From the NCBI RefSeq assembly GCF_035946055.1, contig NZ_CP108364.1:6696001-6760000 (forward strand): a DNA stretch of 64,000 nucleotides, given 5' to 3'. Each line of letters begins with the position of its first letter. Within the stretch, counting starts at the first letter, position 1. Made by a program: the position numbers and the translations under genes. The notes under the pieces are model-generated. The model was given only the letters and a program-made list of their open reading frames with translations. It did not search any database and was not told the origin of the DNA. This document shows positions 1 through 8,458 of this stretch, piece after piece. The DNA comes from Streptomyces sp. NBC_01341. Lineage in GTDB: Bacteria; Actinomycetota; Actinomycetes; Streptomycetales; Streptomycetaceae.

Positions 1-2
1 TC

Positions 3-347
3 CTGGCCGACGTCCCCGTGTCGGTCATCGAGGCGGCACAGGTGGACGGAGCACGGCTGCCGACGGTCCTGAGCCGGGTCGTCGCCCCCATGGCCGCGCC
101 CGGCATCGCCGCCACCGCCCTGATCTGCTTCATCTTCAGCTGGAACGAACTGCTCTTCGCGCGGGTGCTGACCGGCGTCGTCGCCCAGACCGCGCCCGTC
201 TTCCTCACCGGATTCGTCACCAGCCAGGGTCTCTTCCTCGCCCAGTTGTGTGCCGCCTCCGTCGTCGTGTCCCTGCCGGTGCTCGCCGCCGGCTACGCCG
301 CCCAGGACAAACTCGTCCAGGGCCTGTCCCTCGGAGCAGTGAAATAA
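3..347 (+). CDS. Sugar/polyol ABC transporter permease, MalG type (C-terminal part only)
   Basis: The first 115 codons in the window are the C-terminal part of an inner-membrane permease that begins upstream of base 1. The EAAQVDGA stretch is the EAA loop, by which binding-protein-dependent permeases contact the ATPase subunit. A hydrophobic segment containing SWNELLFAR and a last transmembrane helix follow, as in CUT1 permeases of the MalG/SmoG type. The TAA stop overlaps the ATG of the next gene by one base, so the permease, dehydrogenase and kinase are translationally coupled. A sugar alcohol such as mannitol or sorbitol is the likely substrate, judged from the neighbours only. Confidence 0.9.
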   Translation: MADVPVSVIEAAQVDGARLPTVLSRVVAPMAAPGIAATALICFIFSWNELLFARVLTGVVAQTAPVFLTGFVTSQGLFLAQLCAASVVVSLPVLAAGYAAQDKLVQGLSLGAVK

Positions 348-1336
348 TGCGGGCAGCGATCGTCGAAGCCCCCGGCAAGGTCTCCGTCACCACCGTCCCC
401 GATCCGACGCCCGGACCGCGCGAGGTCGTCGTGTCCGTCGCCTCGTGCGGACTGTGCGGCACCGATCTCCATATCCTCCAGGGCGAGTTCGCGCCCACCC
501 TGCCCATCGTCCCGGGCCACGAGTTCGCCGGGGAGATCGTCGGCGTCGGGCGCGACGTCACGGAACTCTCCGTCGGGGACCGGGTCGCCGTCGACCCCTC
601 CCTGCACTGCCACGAGTGCCGGTACTGCCGCAACGGGCGCGGCAACCTCTGCGAGCGCTGGGCCGCCATCGGCGTCACCGTGCCGGGCGGCGCCGCCGAG
701 TACGCCGTTGCCCCCGTCGCCAACTGCGTCAGGCTGCCCGAGCACATCGACGTGAAGGACGCGGCCCTGATCGAGCCGCTGTCCTGCGCCGTGCGCGGCT
801 ACGACGTGCTGAACAGCACGCTCGGTGCGGAGGTGCTGATCTACGGCTCCGGAACCATGGGCCTGATGATGCTGGAGCTCGCCAAGCGCACCGGCGCGGC
901 CGGTGTGGACGTCCTCGACGTCAATCCCGAGCGCCTCGCCACGGCCGGGCTCCTCGGCTGCAGCCGTTCGGCCGCCGGGGCCGACGAGCTGGACCGGCCC
1001 GGCGGCTGGGACGTCGTCATCGACGCCACCGGCAACGCCGCGGCGATCCAGGACGGCCTGGGCCGCGTGGCGAAGGGCGGGACCTTCCTCCAGTTCGGAG
1101 TCGCCGACTACGCGACCACGGCGGTCATCGAGCCGTACCGGATCTACAACCAGGAGATCACCATCACCGGGTCGATGGCGGTCCTGCACAGTTACGAACG
1201 TGCCGCCGCGCTCTTCGCGGCCGGCGTCCTGGACCCGTCGGTCTTCATCAGCGACCGGCTGCCGCTGGACCAGTACCCGCAGGCGCTCGACCGCTTCAGG
1301 GCGGGCATCGGCCGCAAGATCGTGGTCGAGCCGTGA
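347..1336 (+). CDS. Zinc-dependent polyol/alcohol dehydrogenase (MDR family)
   Basis: A 329-residue cytoplasmic medium-chain dehydrogenase. Near the N-terminus, CGLCGTD and GHEFAGEIVGVG carry the catalytic-zinc Cys and His-Glu ligands. The lobe CHECRYCRNGRGNLC gives the four cysteines of the structural zinc. YGSGTMGLMML marks the Rossmann fold for NAD(P). Lying between a sugar permease and a PfkB kinase, it probably oxidises an imported polyol (sorbitol, mannitol or arabinitol) to a ketose for the kinase. The ATG at 347 overlaps the permease stop, and the gene ends in a 4-bp GTGA overlap with the kinase. The exact substrate cannot be read from the sequence. Confidence 0.9.
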   Translation: MRAAIVEAPGKVSVTTVPDPTPGPREVVVSVASCGLCGTDLHILQGEFAPTLPIVPGHEFAGEIVGVGRDVTELSVGDRVAVDPSLHCHECRYCRNGRGNLCERWAAIGVTVPGGAAEYAVAPVANCVRLPEHIDVKDAALIEPLSCAVRGYDVLNSTLGAEVLIYGSGTMGLMMLELAKRTGAAGVDVLDVNPERLATAGLLGCSRSAAGADELDRPGGWDVVIDATGNAAAIQDGLGRVAKGGTFLQFGVADYATTAVIEPYRIYNQEITITGSMAVLHSYERAAALFAAGVLDPSVFISDRLPLDQYPQALDRFRAGIGRKIVVEP

Positions 1337-2247
1337 CAGGTGGACCCGGCGCCGTCCTGGTGCTCGGCGAGGCGCTCATCGACCTCGTGCCCATGGACGG
1401 CGACGGGGCGACGCGGGCCGCCCGCTTCGGCGGCGCCCCGGCCAACGTCGCCGTCGGGCTCGCCCGGCTGGGGACCCGGGCCGTCTTCGCCGGCGGCCTG
1501 GGCGGTGACGGCTTCGCCCGCACGATCGAGGAGCGGCTGCGGGAGGCGGGGGCCGACGTCACGCTGTGCGCGCGCTCCGATCTGCCCACGGCGCTGGCCG
1601 TGGCCGAGCCGGGGTACCGCGGCACGGGCTATCACTTCCACCTCCAGGACACGGCGACGTTCCGGCTGCCGGACCTGTCGGCGCGGGCGGGACACTTCGG
1701 CGCCGTGTACGTGGGCGGGCTCGCCGCGGTCGTGGAGCCCGCGGCGAGCGCCGTACGGGCGACCGCGGCGGCCGCCGCCCGCCACTCCCTCCTGGTCGTG
1801 GACCCCAATGTCCGCCGGGACCGCACCCTGGGCACGGACGACGGCGCGGCGGCCCTGCGCGAGCTGTGCGCGCTCGCGCACGTGGTGAGGGCCAGCGACG
1901 AGGACCTGGAGCGGCTCTGGCCCGGCGCCGACCCGGCCGAGACCTGCCGCGCGCTGGCGGCCGGCGGCCGGCTGGTGATCCTGACCAGGGGCGCCCGCGG
2001 AAGTACGGCCTACACCGCGACGGGGCCGCCGGTCTCGGTGGCGGCGACGCCCGTGGACGTCGTCGACACCATCGGGGCGGGCGACGCCTTCACTGCGGGC
2101 TTCCTCAGCAGGATGGGCGCCCTCGGCCCCTTCACGGCGGAGCCGGACCCGGAGCGGCTGCGGGACATGCTGTCCTACGCCTCGCGGGCCGCCGCGTCGG
2201 TGTGCGGGTCGGCGGGTACCGCGCCCACGGTGCCCGCGGAGGACTGA
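1333..2247 (+). CDS. PfkB-family carbohydrate kinase (probable fructokinase)
   Basis: A 304-residue sugar kinase starting with the GTG at 1333, inside the stop codon of the dehydrogenase. The N-terminal PfkB signature GGAPANVAVGLARLG and the C-terminal DTIGAGDAFTAGFL, which holds the catalytic Asp and the GAGD anion hole, are both intact. In this operon it would phosphorylate the ketose made by the dehydrogenase, giving import, oxidation and phosphorylation of a sugar alcohol. It is distinct from the second PfkB gene at 52976. Substrate assignment as fructose or another ketose is inference from context. Confidence 0.88.
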   Translation: MTGGPGAVLVLGEALIDLVPMDGDGATRAARFGGAPANVAVGLARLGTRAVFAGGLGGDGFARTIEERLREAGADVTLCARSDLPTALAVAEPGYRGTGYHFHLQDTATFRLPDLSARAGHFGAVYVGGLAAVVEPAASAVRATAAAAARHSLLVVDPNVRRDRTLGTDDGAAALRELCALAHVVRASDEDLERLWPGADPAETCRALAAGGRLVILTRGARGSTAYTATGPPVSVAATPVDVVDTIGAGDAFTAGFLSRMGALGPFTAEPDPERLRDMLSYASRAAASVCGSAGTAPTVPAED

Positions 2248-2571
2248 CGGGATCCGGGCGGGCCCTCGACATACGCGCCCGCGCACGGGTGCGCATGCCG
2301 GCTGTGTGGCCTGGAGTCCCGATGGCAGCGGAACGCCCGACGCCCTGTCGCCGGTGCTCGCCCAGGCCGCGGTGAGTGCCGGCGGCGTGGTCCTCGGGGT
2401 CGACCCGGAGGCCTCGTACCGGCCGGTGACGGCCCGCTGTGGTGTCCGTCATGCGGAACCCGCCCGGTGCCGAGTGCGCCCACGGGGTACGGGTGAGGCA
2501 TCCTCTGCTGGTCGGGCAGAACGGGTCCGCGGCGGAGTGTGGATGTCCGTCGCGGTCTGTGACGGAGAAGG
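2248..2571 (+). other. Intergenic stretch, 324 bp
   Basis: Between the kinase and the DUF6221 gene. No convincing reading frame, strong hairpin or operator is visible; the open frames here have no ribosome-binding site and are artefacts of high GC. The promoter of the next gene presumably lies in its 3' part. Confidence 0.5.
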
Positions 2572-3006
2572 ATGCGGAACCAGATGGCAGAGAACTCGGA
2601 CCTGTTGGTCTTCGTGCGGGCGCGCCTCGCCGATGAGGAACGCATCGCGCGGGAAGCGGGAGGGGACGGCTGGCGTACACCGGCCGAGGCGCCGGGCGAG
2701 GTGCACGACCGCACCAGCGGCATCGCGTTCGTCGTGCGGTCGCGTGCGTACGACCGCCACATCGCCTACCAGGACCCTGCGCGCACCCTGCGCCGCATCG
2801 AGACCACCAGGGTCCTCCTGGACGAGTACGAGGAGATCGCGGCGATGGACACCGACCGTCCCGCCCAGGACTTCACCTCGGGACGGGCCGTCGGTCTCGG
2901 GTTCGTCGTCCGTCAGATGGCCGCGGAGCACGCGGGCCACCCCGACTACCGGGTGAAGTGGCTGCCCCGGTTCTCCCACTGGGGTCCGTCCGCCGATACG
3001 GAGTAG
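2572..3006 (+). CDS. DUF6221-family hypothetical protein
   Basis: A 144-residue small soluble protein. The N-terminal DLLVFVRARLADEE, the middle HIAYQDPARTLRRIETTRVLLDEY and the C-terminal HPDYRVKW match the pattern I recall for actinobacterial DUF6221 proteins, whose function is unknown. GGAGAAGG lies just before the ATG at 2572; a second ATG at 2584, giving MAENSDLL, is at better spacing and may be the true start. It stands alone, with no operon partner and no signal peptide or membrane helix. Members of this family are scattered through Streptomyces genomes, often near mobile or variable regions. Confidence 0.7.
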   Translation: MRNQMAENSDLLVFVRARLADEERIAREAGGDGWRTPAEAPGEVHDRTSGIAFVVRSRAYDRHIAYQDPARTLRRIETTRVLLDEYEEIAAMDTDRPAQDFTSGRAVGLGFVVRQMAAEHAGHPDYRVKWLPRFSHWGPSADTE

Positions 3007-3128
3007 CCGGACCGGCCGGACGGCGCCGGCCGGACCGCGCACGCGTCCGGCCGGCTGAGTAGCCGGCCCGGGGGTGTCTGAGTACGTCACCCGATCCCGG
3101 CCGGCCTTCCCGCTGGTCGAATGGGGTC

Positions 3129-3362
3129 ATGGCCCCCGACGCGCCGACGCGCCCCCGCATCCGGACCCTCACCACCGCCGGTACGGCACTCGCCGTGACC
3201 CTGCTCCCGCTGGCCGCCGGCGTGCTGCTGGCCAGGTCCATGGCCCTCGATCCCATGGCGCCCGTGAACGCGCTGGTCATCAACGGCGGACAGCGTGCCC
3301 GCCTCGCCCCGTCCCGCTGGGTCCTGAAGGCTCGAACGCGCGAACTCCTTTCCAGGCGGTAA
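3129..3362 (+). CDS. Small putative membrane protein (possibly a gene remnant)
   Basis: A 77-residue frame with one clear hydrophobic segment (residues about 15-35) after a basic N-terminus, then a basic tail. There is no good ribosome-binding site and I recognise no family. The tail rich in Arg and Leu looks like out-of-frame coding sequence, so this may be the start of a decayed gene or not a gene at all. Confidence 0.3.
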   Translation: MAPDAPTRPRIRTLTTAGTALAVTLLPLAAGVLLARSMALDPMAPVNALVINGGQRARLAPSRWVLKARTRELLSRR

Positions 3363-3704
3363 TGAAACCTTTGTCCAGGAAAGCGCTGTCCCTTTTGTTA
3401 CACGCGTCGGCCCTGAGCAGGCACGGGTGCCCGGGGGGCGGGCCAGGTGCGAACGGGGTGCCATGACCAGGTGAACGGCGCCCGGAACGGGTCGGTGCAG
3501 CGATCAACGGTTGACAGGTCTACGACCGGGGGAATCCGTGCGGAGTGCAGTTGTGTGTGACAGAAATGTCCGCACTTTGTCACACGAACCAGGGCACCTT
3601 TCGGCCACCGCGAAAGCCGGACAAAGTTTGCGTTCCCGGCACCGACGCCGGGGTCGGAAAACGCCCGGCACCTTCGTACCGGGCCTGCATGATGAGGGGT
3701 TTCC
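3363..3704 (+). other. Regulatory intergenic region upstream of the lamin-tail gene, 342 bp
   Basis: More AT-rich than its surroundings around 3362-3410 and 3540-3630, which suggests a promoter region. It contains an inverted repeat at 3555-3585 (listed separately) and a short GCCCGG/CCGGGC hairpin at 3663-3684 just before the Shine-Dalgarno sequence of the 3705 gene. I looked for a cyclic-di-AMP riboswitch, common ahead of secreted cell-wall proteins in Streptomyces, and could not match one. Confidence 0.45.
3555..3585. promoter_or_regulatory. Inverted repeat GTGTGACA-N15-TGTCACAC
   Basis: Two perfect 8-bp arms (3555-3562 and 3578-3585) separated by 15 bp, about 120 bp upstream of the secreted lamin-tail gene. 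The arms resemble a dyad for a dimeric regulator; GTG...CAC half-sites are typical of Crp/FNR-type proteins, though the spacing is wider than usual. The regulator is unknown. Confidence 0.4.
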
Positions 3705-4283
3705 ATGTCCCGTTCCGCACGACGGATCACCGCCACCGTTCTCGCCTCCGGCGCCCTGCTCGCCGCAGCGGCCCTCCCGGCTTCGGCCGACGGCCGGGAC
3801 CACGGCCACAACCGGCCGGCTCAGCGCTCGGCGGTCGTCCTCGGAGCGATCCAGTACGACAGCCCCGGTCGCGACAACGGTTCCAACCGCAGCCTGAACG
3901 CCGAGTGGGTCACCGTCACGAACACCGGCCGCCACTCCGTCAACCTCCGTGGCTGGACGCTGAGTGACGAGAGCAACCGCACGTACCGGTTCGACCTGCG
4001 GCTCCCGGGCCGCTCCTCCGTCCGGGTCCACACCGGAGTAGGGCGCGACACCGCTCGCGACGTCTACCAGGACCGTCGCAACTACGTGTGGGACAGCCGG
4101 GACACCGCGACGCTGCGCGACAACCGCGGTCGCAAGATCGACTCCGAGTCCTGGGGCCGTCACCACGGCGGCAACAACCACGGTCACGGCGGCAGCAACG
4201 GCCACCAGGGTGGCAACCACAACGGCCACAACGGCCACAACGGTGGCAACAGCCACGGTGGCGGCCCCCGCGGCAACCGCTGA
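3705..4283 (+). CDS. Secreted lamin-tail-domain protein with His/Asn/Gly-rich tail
   Basis: A 192-residue exported protein. Residues 1-29 form a Sec signal peptide with an ASA cleavage motif. Residues about 40-150 look like a lamin tail domain: AEWVTVTNTG and VNLRGWTLSDES are the characteristic strands, and RVHTGVG and YVWDSRDTATLRDNRG follow. Such domains occur on secreted nucleases and hydrolases and are thought to bind surfaces or partners. The last 40 residues are a low-complexity tail of GGN, NGH and GGH units (DNA 4160-4270) that could bind metal ions; this is inference. GAGGGG lies at good spacing before the ATG. There is no catalytic domain. Confidence 0.82.
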   Translation: MSRSARRITATVLASGALLAAAALPASADGRDHGHNRPAQRSAVVLGAIQYDSPGRDNGSNRSLNAEWVTVTNTGRHSVNLRGWTLSDESNRTYRFDLRLPGRSSVRVHTGVGRDTARDVYQDRRNYVWDSRDTATLRDNRGRKIDSESWGRHHGGNNHGHGGSNGHQGGNHNGHNGHNGGNSHGGGPRGNR

Positions 4284-4328
4284 CCAATACCCGTAGGGGG
4301 ACGCGGCGTCTCCCCTGAATGACACCGA

Positions 4329-4365
4329 TGCGGCGCACCACGGATCGATCCCGTGGTGCGCCGCA
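4329..4365. terminator. Terminator hairpin after the lamin-tail gene
   Basis: A perfect 15-bp stem (TGCGGCGCACCACGG and its complement) with a 7-nt loop, 46 bp after the stop codon. There is no U-tract, as is usual in Streptomyces. Confidence 0.75.
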
Positions 4366-4449
4366 CTCGTGCGGGCAGCCCGCGCGCCCCGAGCCGCGTC
4401 GGGCGGGGGCTGTGCAACGGAGGGCCGCCGGTGATGTCAGGATGGCCTC

Positions 4450-4947
4450 ATGACCATCAAGGCGTATTTCGACATCACCATCAACGACGAGCCCGCCGGG
4501 CGGATCGTGTTCAACCTGTTCGACGACGTTGCACCCAAGACCGCGGAGAACTTCCGCGCGCTGGCCACCGGTGAGCACGGCTTCGGCTACGCCGGCTCGC
4601 CGTTCCACCGTGTCATCCCGGACTTCATGCTCCAGGGCGGCGACTTCACCCGTGGCAACGGCACCGGTGGCAAGAGCATCTACGGCGAGAAGTTCGCCGA
4701 CGAGAACTTCACGCTGAAGCACAACAAGCCGGGTCTGCTCTCGATGGCCAACGCCGGCCCGAACACCAACGGCTCGCAGTTCTTCATCACGACCGTCCTC
4801 ACCCCGTGGCTGGACGGTAAGCACGTGGTGTTCGGCGAGGTCGCCGACGAGACCAGCATGGAACTCGTCCGCAAGATCGAGTCCTACGGCACCCCGAACG
4901 GCACCACGAAGGCAGCGATCGCCGTTTCCGCGTCCGGCGTTCTCTGA
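4450..4947 (+). CDS. Peptidyl-prolyl cis-trans isomerase, cyclophilin type
   Basis: A 165-residue single-domain cytoplasmic cyclophilin that speeds proline isomerisation during protein folding. The active-site segments FHRVIPDFMLQGGDF, with the catalytic Arg, and NTNGSQFFI are intact, as is the start ITINDEPAGRIVFNLFDD. Length is normal for the family, with no signal peptide or extra domain. It is monocistronic and flanked by strong terminators on both sides. The ortholog in other streptomycetes is a core gene, so this is probably a conserved backbone point in the window. Confidence 0.95.
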   Translation: MTIKAYFDITINDEPAGRIVFNLFDDVAPKTAENFRALATGEHGFGYAGSPFHRVIPDFMLQGGDFTRGNGTGGKSIYGEKFADENFTLKHNKPGLLSMANAGPNTNGSQFFITTVLTPWLDGKHVVFGEVADETSMELVRKIESYGTPNGTTKAAIAVSASGVL

Positions 4948-4957
4948 CGTACGCGAC

Positions 4958-4992
4958 GGGGCCCCGGCCGGTCGTGTTCCGGCCGGGGCCCC
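4958..4992. terminator. Terminator hairpin after cyclophilin
   Basis: A perfect 14-bp stem (GGGGCCCCGGCCGG and its complement) with a 7-nt loop, starting 11 bp after the cyclophilin stop. Confidence 0.8.
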
Positions 4993-5109
4993 GCGCGTCG
5001 GGCCATCCCGGCGCGGCTGCCGCGCCGTGTCCTGCCGGACGTCCCCGTCCCGGAGTGCCAGGGTGGACACCACTTGTCCACCGCTGACACGGGACGAAGG
5101 GATCGAACC

Positions 5110-5904
5110 ATGCGTATCGCTCTTGACGGCAGGACCGCGGTCGTGACCGGCTCCTCCCAGGGCATCGGGCTCGCCATCGCCACCGGACTCGCCGCCGCCG
5201 GAGCGCGGGTCGTCCTGACCGGACGCAGCCGGGAGCGACTGGAGTCGGCAGCCGGGGCCCTGCGGAGCGGCGAGCCTGACGCCGACGTCCTCACGGTCAC
5301 CTGCGACCTCGCCACCGAGCAGGGAGCGGCGGAACTCCACGATGTCGTGCCCGCCACGGACATCCTCGTCAACAACCTCGGCATCTTCGGCTCCAGGCCA
5401 CCGCTGGAGATCACCGACGAGGAATGGCGCACCTACTTCGACACGAACGTCCTGAGCGCCGTACGCCTGATCCGCCACTACCTGCCGGGCATGACCGGAC
5501 AGGGGTGGGGCCGGGTGCAGAACATCGCGAGCGATTCTGCGATCGTCATTCCCGCCGAGATGATCCACTACGGGATGTCGAAGACCGCCCTGCTCGCGGT
5601 CTCCCGCGGCTTCGCCAAGGAGGCCGCCGGTACGGGAGTGACCGTGAACTCGGTGATCGCCGGGCCCACGCACACCGGCGGGGTCGAGGACTTCGTCCAC
5701 GAACTGGTGGGCGGGGATCTCCCGTGGGACGAGGCTCAGCGCGAGTTCATGCGCCTGCACCGCCCGCAGTCCCTGCTGCGGCGACTCATCGAACCCGAGG
5801 AGATCGCGAACCTCGTCGTCTACCTCAGCTCGCCCCAGGCCTCGGCCACCACGGGCGCGGCCGTGCGGGTGGACGGCGGATACGTCGACTCGATCGTGCC
5901 CTGA
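5110..5904 (+). CDS. SDR-family oxidoreductase
   Basis: A 264-residue classical short-chain dehydrogenase. TGSSQGIG at residues 13-20 is the NAD(P)-binding Gly motif, NNLG follows in mid-protein, and the catalytic YGMSK (YxxxK) sits after the IASDSA serine. The C-terminus RVDGGYV is typical of the 3-oxoacyl-ACP reductase-like group. The ATG at 5110 has GAAGGG upstream; an in-frame ATG at 5074 lacks one. No partner gene points to a substrate; the next gene (RNase H) begins 25 bp downstream and may be co-transcribed. Confidence 0.88.
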   Translation: MRIALDGRTAVVTGSSQGIGLAIATGLAAAGARVVLTGRSRERLESAAGALRSGEPDADVLTVTCDLATEQGAAELHDVVPATDILVNNLGIFGSRPPLEITDEEWRTYFDTNVLSAVRLIRHYLPGMTGQGWGRVQNIASDSAIVIPAEMIHYGMSKTALLAVSRGFAKEAAGTGVTVNSVIAGPTHTGGVEDFVHELVGGDLPWDEAQREFMRLHRPQSLLRRLIEPEEIANLVVYLSSPQASATTGAAVRVDGGYVDSIVP

Positions 5905-5929
5905 GCCGTGGGGCTGGCATGATCAAGGG

Positions 5930-6622
5930 ATGGACGAGCGCATCATCGCCGCGTGTGACGGGGCATCGAAGGGCAATCCGGGACCTGCCGCCTGGGCGTG
6001 GGTCGTGGCCGATGACCAGGGCAGCCCCCTGCGGTGGGAGGCGGGGCCGCTCGGCACCGCCACCAACAACGTCGCCGAGCTCACCGCTCTGCTGGAACTG
6101 CTGAGGTCGACCGATCCGGCGGTGCCCGTAGAGGTGCGCATGGACTCGCAGTACGCGATGAACGCCGTGACCAAGTGGCTGCCGGGCTGGAAGCGCAACG
6201 GCTGGAAGACATCGGCCGGCAAGCCCGTGGCGAACCGCGAGCTGGTCGTCGGCATCGACGAGCTGCTCGGCGGGCGCAGCGTGAGCTTCCGCTACGTCCC
6301 GGCGCACCAGGTGGACGGCGATCCGCTCAACGCGCTCGCCGACCAGGCCGCGAGTGAGGTCGCGGTGTCGCAGCAGGCGGCGGGCACAGCGCACGGCGCG
6401 GCCGGCCTGCCGGTGCCCGCTCCGGCCCGTTCGACGAAGGGAAGGGCGGGCGGGGCGGCGTCCGCGGGCGGGGCTGCGAGCCGGTCACGCTCCGGTAGAT
6501 CGACGATCAGGGCCAAGTTCGCGGGCCGATGCCACTGCGGAAAGCCGTATGCGGCCAAGGACATGATCGCGAAGAACCCCGCCGGCTGGGGCCACCCCGA
6601 GTGCCGGGCCGTACTCGCCTGA
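5930..6622 (+). CDS. Ribonuclease H family protein with Cys-rich C-terminus
   Basis: A 230-residue protein. Residues 1-150 are an RNase HI domain: D10 (CDGASKGNPG), E50 (NNVAEL), D72 (MDSQY), H126 (PAHQ) and D138 (LADQAA) are the expected acidic and His residues for cleaving RNA in RNA-DNA hybrids. A low-complexity Ala/Gly/Ser linker of about 45 residues follows, then a conserved-looking end with CHCGKPYAAKDMI and GHPEC, three cysteines and a histidine that could hold zinc. The linker and Cys-rich tail are not part of E. coli RNase HI. Start ATG at 5930. Confidence 0.9.
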   Translation: MDERIIAACDGASKGNPGPAAWAWVVADDQGSPLRWEAGPLGTATNNVAELTALLELLRSTDPAVPVEVRMDSQYAMNAVTKWLPGWKRNGWKTSAGKPVANRELVVGIDELLGGRSVSFRYVPAHQVDGDPLNALADQAASEVAVSQQAAGTAHGAAGLPVPAPARSTKGRAGGAASAGGAASRSRSGRSTIRAKFAGRCHCGKPYAAKDMIAKNPAGWGHPECRAVLA

Positions 6623-6712
6623 GCGGCACGCGGACGGGCTCGGTGGGAAAGTCTCTTCCGGGCACCTCGCACCCGGTGTCGTCGAGGAGCCGCCTTCGCG
6701 AAGACGTGTCCG

Positions 6713-7309
6713 TCAGAGATCGGCCCAGACCAGCCGGCCGGAGAGGCTGCTGCGGGTCCCCCAGCGTGTCGCCAGCGCGTCCACGAGCATCAGCCCCCGG
6801 CCGTCCTCCGCCACCGACGCGAGGTCGAAGCCCTCGTCCGGCCCACCGGTTCCGTCCGGGGCGTCGAAGGCCACCGGGCCGGGCCCCTCGACGGGGCCGA
6901 CCACCATGTGCGGCCGGTCGCCCGCCACGCGGTGCGGCTCCGGGCGGCGCGGGACCGGGGCGCGGGTCACGTGGGAGATCCTGGCGGGGTCCCTGGGGCG
7001 GGGCAGTGCCGTCATGCTCCGCCGCCCACGGTTCCACACGCAGATGCGGACTCCGCCGGGCGAACGCAGGAGGCGGCATCGGACGCGCCGGCCGGCGGTG
7101 TGCTGCACCGCGTTCGTGACCAGCTCGGTCACCACCAGGGCCGCCGTCTGGATGCGTTCATCGGGTTCTCCCCAGCTCCGCATGGCCTTCTGCACGCGGT
7201 GCCTGGCCTCCGGGACGCCCCGGGGGAGACGGGGAATCCACCAGGTATGTGCGCTACGCCCACTCGTATCCTCCGGAGCCAGGCGTGCGCACGTGACTAT
7301 TTCCGACAT
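6713..7309 (-). CDS. HATPase-type (anti-sigma-factor-like) ATP-binding protein
   Basis: A 198-residue protein of the HATPase_c_2 class common in Streptomyces. The N-box ELVTNAVQHT (residues 62-71) and the G2-box EDGRGLMLVDALATRWG (168-184) are clear. Between them lies an unusually long, Pro/Arg-rich insert of about 65 residues, and the region after VWNRG lacks the usual D-box aspartate, so kinase activity is doubtful. I chose the ATG at 7309 (MSEIVTCARL); the frame runs further upstream but without homology. It is divergent from the DUF5753 regulator at 7500, a pairing seen at whiJ-like loci. Confidence 0.8.
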   Translation of the reverse strand: MSEIVTCARLAPEDTSGRSAHTWWIPRLPRGVPEARHRVQKAMRSWGEPDERIQTAALVVTELVTNAVQHTAGRRVRCRLLRSPGGVRICVWNRGRRSMTALPRPRDPARISHVTRAPVPRRPEPHRVAGDRPHMVVGPVEGPGPVAFDAPDGTGGPDEGFDLASVAEDGRGLMLVDALATRWGTRSSLSGRLVWADL

Positions 7310-7499
7310 GCTCGTACTCTCCGTGCAAAATGCACACTTTGCAAGCGACAGAATGTCTAAATAGTTCGGAATCGACGAAGAGTCTGTATGGCGCGGACAT
7401 GAATACAGACAGACTTCGTCTTTCGGGCCTGGACGTGCACGGGCGGACGTCGCGTTCCTCCGTCCTGTCCGCGCCGGACTGTGCGAGGAAGGTGGGTGC

Positions 7500-8357
7500 A
7501 TGAGGCCCCGATCCGGCCCCACGGTCGAGCACCGAGTCATGGCGGCGCGCCTGCGGATACTGCGGGAGCGTGCGGGTGTCAGCCTGCCTGCGGCGGCCTC
7601 CGCCCTGGGTGCCCACCCGGCCACCGTACGGCGTATCGAACGCGCCGAGACCGGACTGGACTCCGGGCAGGTCCGAGTCCTCCTGGACCGTTACGGGGTG
7701 TCCGCCGGGGAGGCCGGGACGATCATGGCGGGTCTGACCGCCGCGAACCTGCCGGGCTGGTGGCACCGCTGGCGGGACGCGATCGAGCCGTGGCAGCAGG
7801 GGGTCATCGGCATCGAATCCTCCGCCGGGCTCGTGCGCACCTGGCACCCCTCGCTGGTTCCCGAACTGCTGCGCACCCCGGCCTACGAGTCCGCCCTGTC
7901 GCGGATGCTGCTGCCCGGCGAATCCGCGGTGCGGCGGGATCTGCGCCTGGAGCTGCTGGGGGAGAGGCAGCGCCGGCTCGAGGAGCGCGGGGCGACGCTC
8001 TGGGCCGTGTTCCCGGCCGCCGCCCTGCACACCAGGGTGGGTGGACCCGGGGTGATGGCGGAACAGCGCGCGCTGCTGGAGGAGGCCGCGCACCAGCGCT
8101 ACCGCACGGTCCAGGTGGTGCCCCTCGACGCGCCGCCCCACGCCCTGACCGGCGTCCCGCCCCTGCGGCTCCTGCGTGTGCCCGCCCCCGAGATCGGTGA
8201 CCGGGTGGTCCTGGAGACCCCGGGTTCCCGGCCGGACATCCTCGACGACGCGGCCGGGGTCACGGAGTACCGCATCCGTCTGGACGGCGCCTGCGCGGAG
8301 GCCCCGCCCCCAGGGGCTCCCCTGCCCGGCCCCCCGGGGACGGATTCGAACGCCTGA
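7500..8357 (+). CDS. XRE-family HTH regulator with DUF5753 (Scr1/WhiJ-like)
   Basis: A 285-residue DNA-binding protein. Residues about 12-70 are an XRE helix-turn-helix, with LRERAGVSLPAAASALGAHPATVRRIERAETG. The rest is the DUF5753 (Scr1) domain, marked by WWHRWRDAIEPWQQGVIGIESSA, VPELLRTPAYESA and late hydrophobic strands. GAGGAAGG stands before the ATG. Relatives in S. coelicolor include WhiJ and Scr1, which act in development and secondary metabolism together with small DUF397 proteins and HATPase proteins. Here the HATPase gene is divergent, but I see no DUF397 gene; a WhiB gene follows instead. Confidence 0.88.
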   Translation: MRPRSGPTVEHRVMAARLRILRERAGVSLPAAASALGAHPATVRRIERAETGLDSGQVRVLLDRYGVSAGEAGTIMAGLTAANLPGWWHRWRDAIEPWQQGVIGIESSAGLVRTWHPSLVPELLRTPAYESALSRMLLPGESAVRRDLRLELLGERQRRLEERGATLWAVFPAAALHTRVGGPGVMAEQRALLEEAAHQRYRTVQVVPLDAPPHALTGVPPLRLLRVPAPEIGDRVVLETPGSRPDILDDAAGVTEYRIRLDGACAEAPPPGAPLPGPPGTDSNA

Positions 8358-8458
8358 ACCCTGAGGTTTTCCGGGTTTCGATCGGCCGAAGCCGGTCACG
8401 CGCACAGTACGGAACCACAGGAGCGACGCGGAAGTCGCCTCGAAGAGGAGTGGGAGAG

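Noticed and set aside
3363..3704. Possible cyclic-di-AMP (ydaO) riboswitch ahead of the secreted lamin-tail gene
   Set aside because: I could not match the conserved core motifs; only a dyad and a short hairpin are visible.
4160..4270. Repeated GGCAAC/CACGGT/AACGGC units considered as a CRISPR-like array
   Set aside because: The units are short, in frame, and encode the Gly/Asn/His tail of a secreted protein; there are no spacers of constant length.
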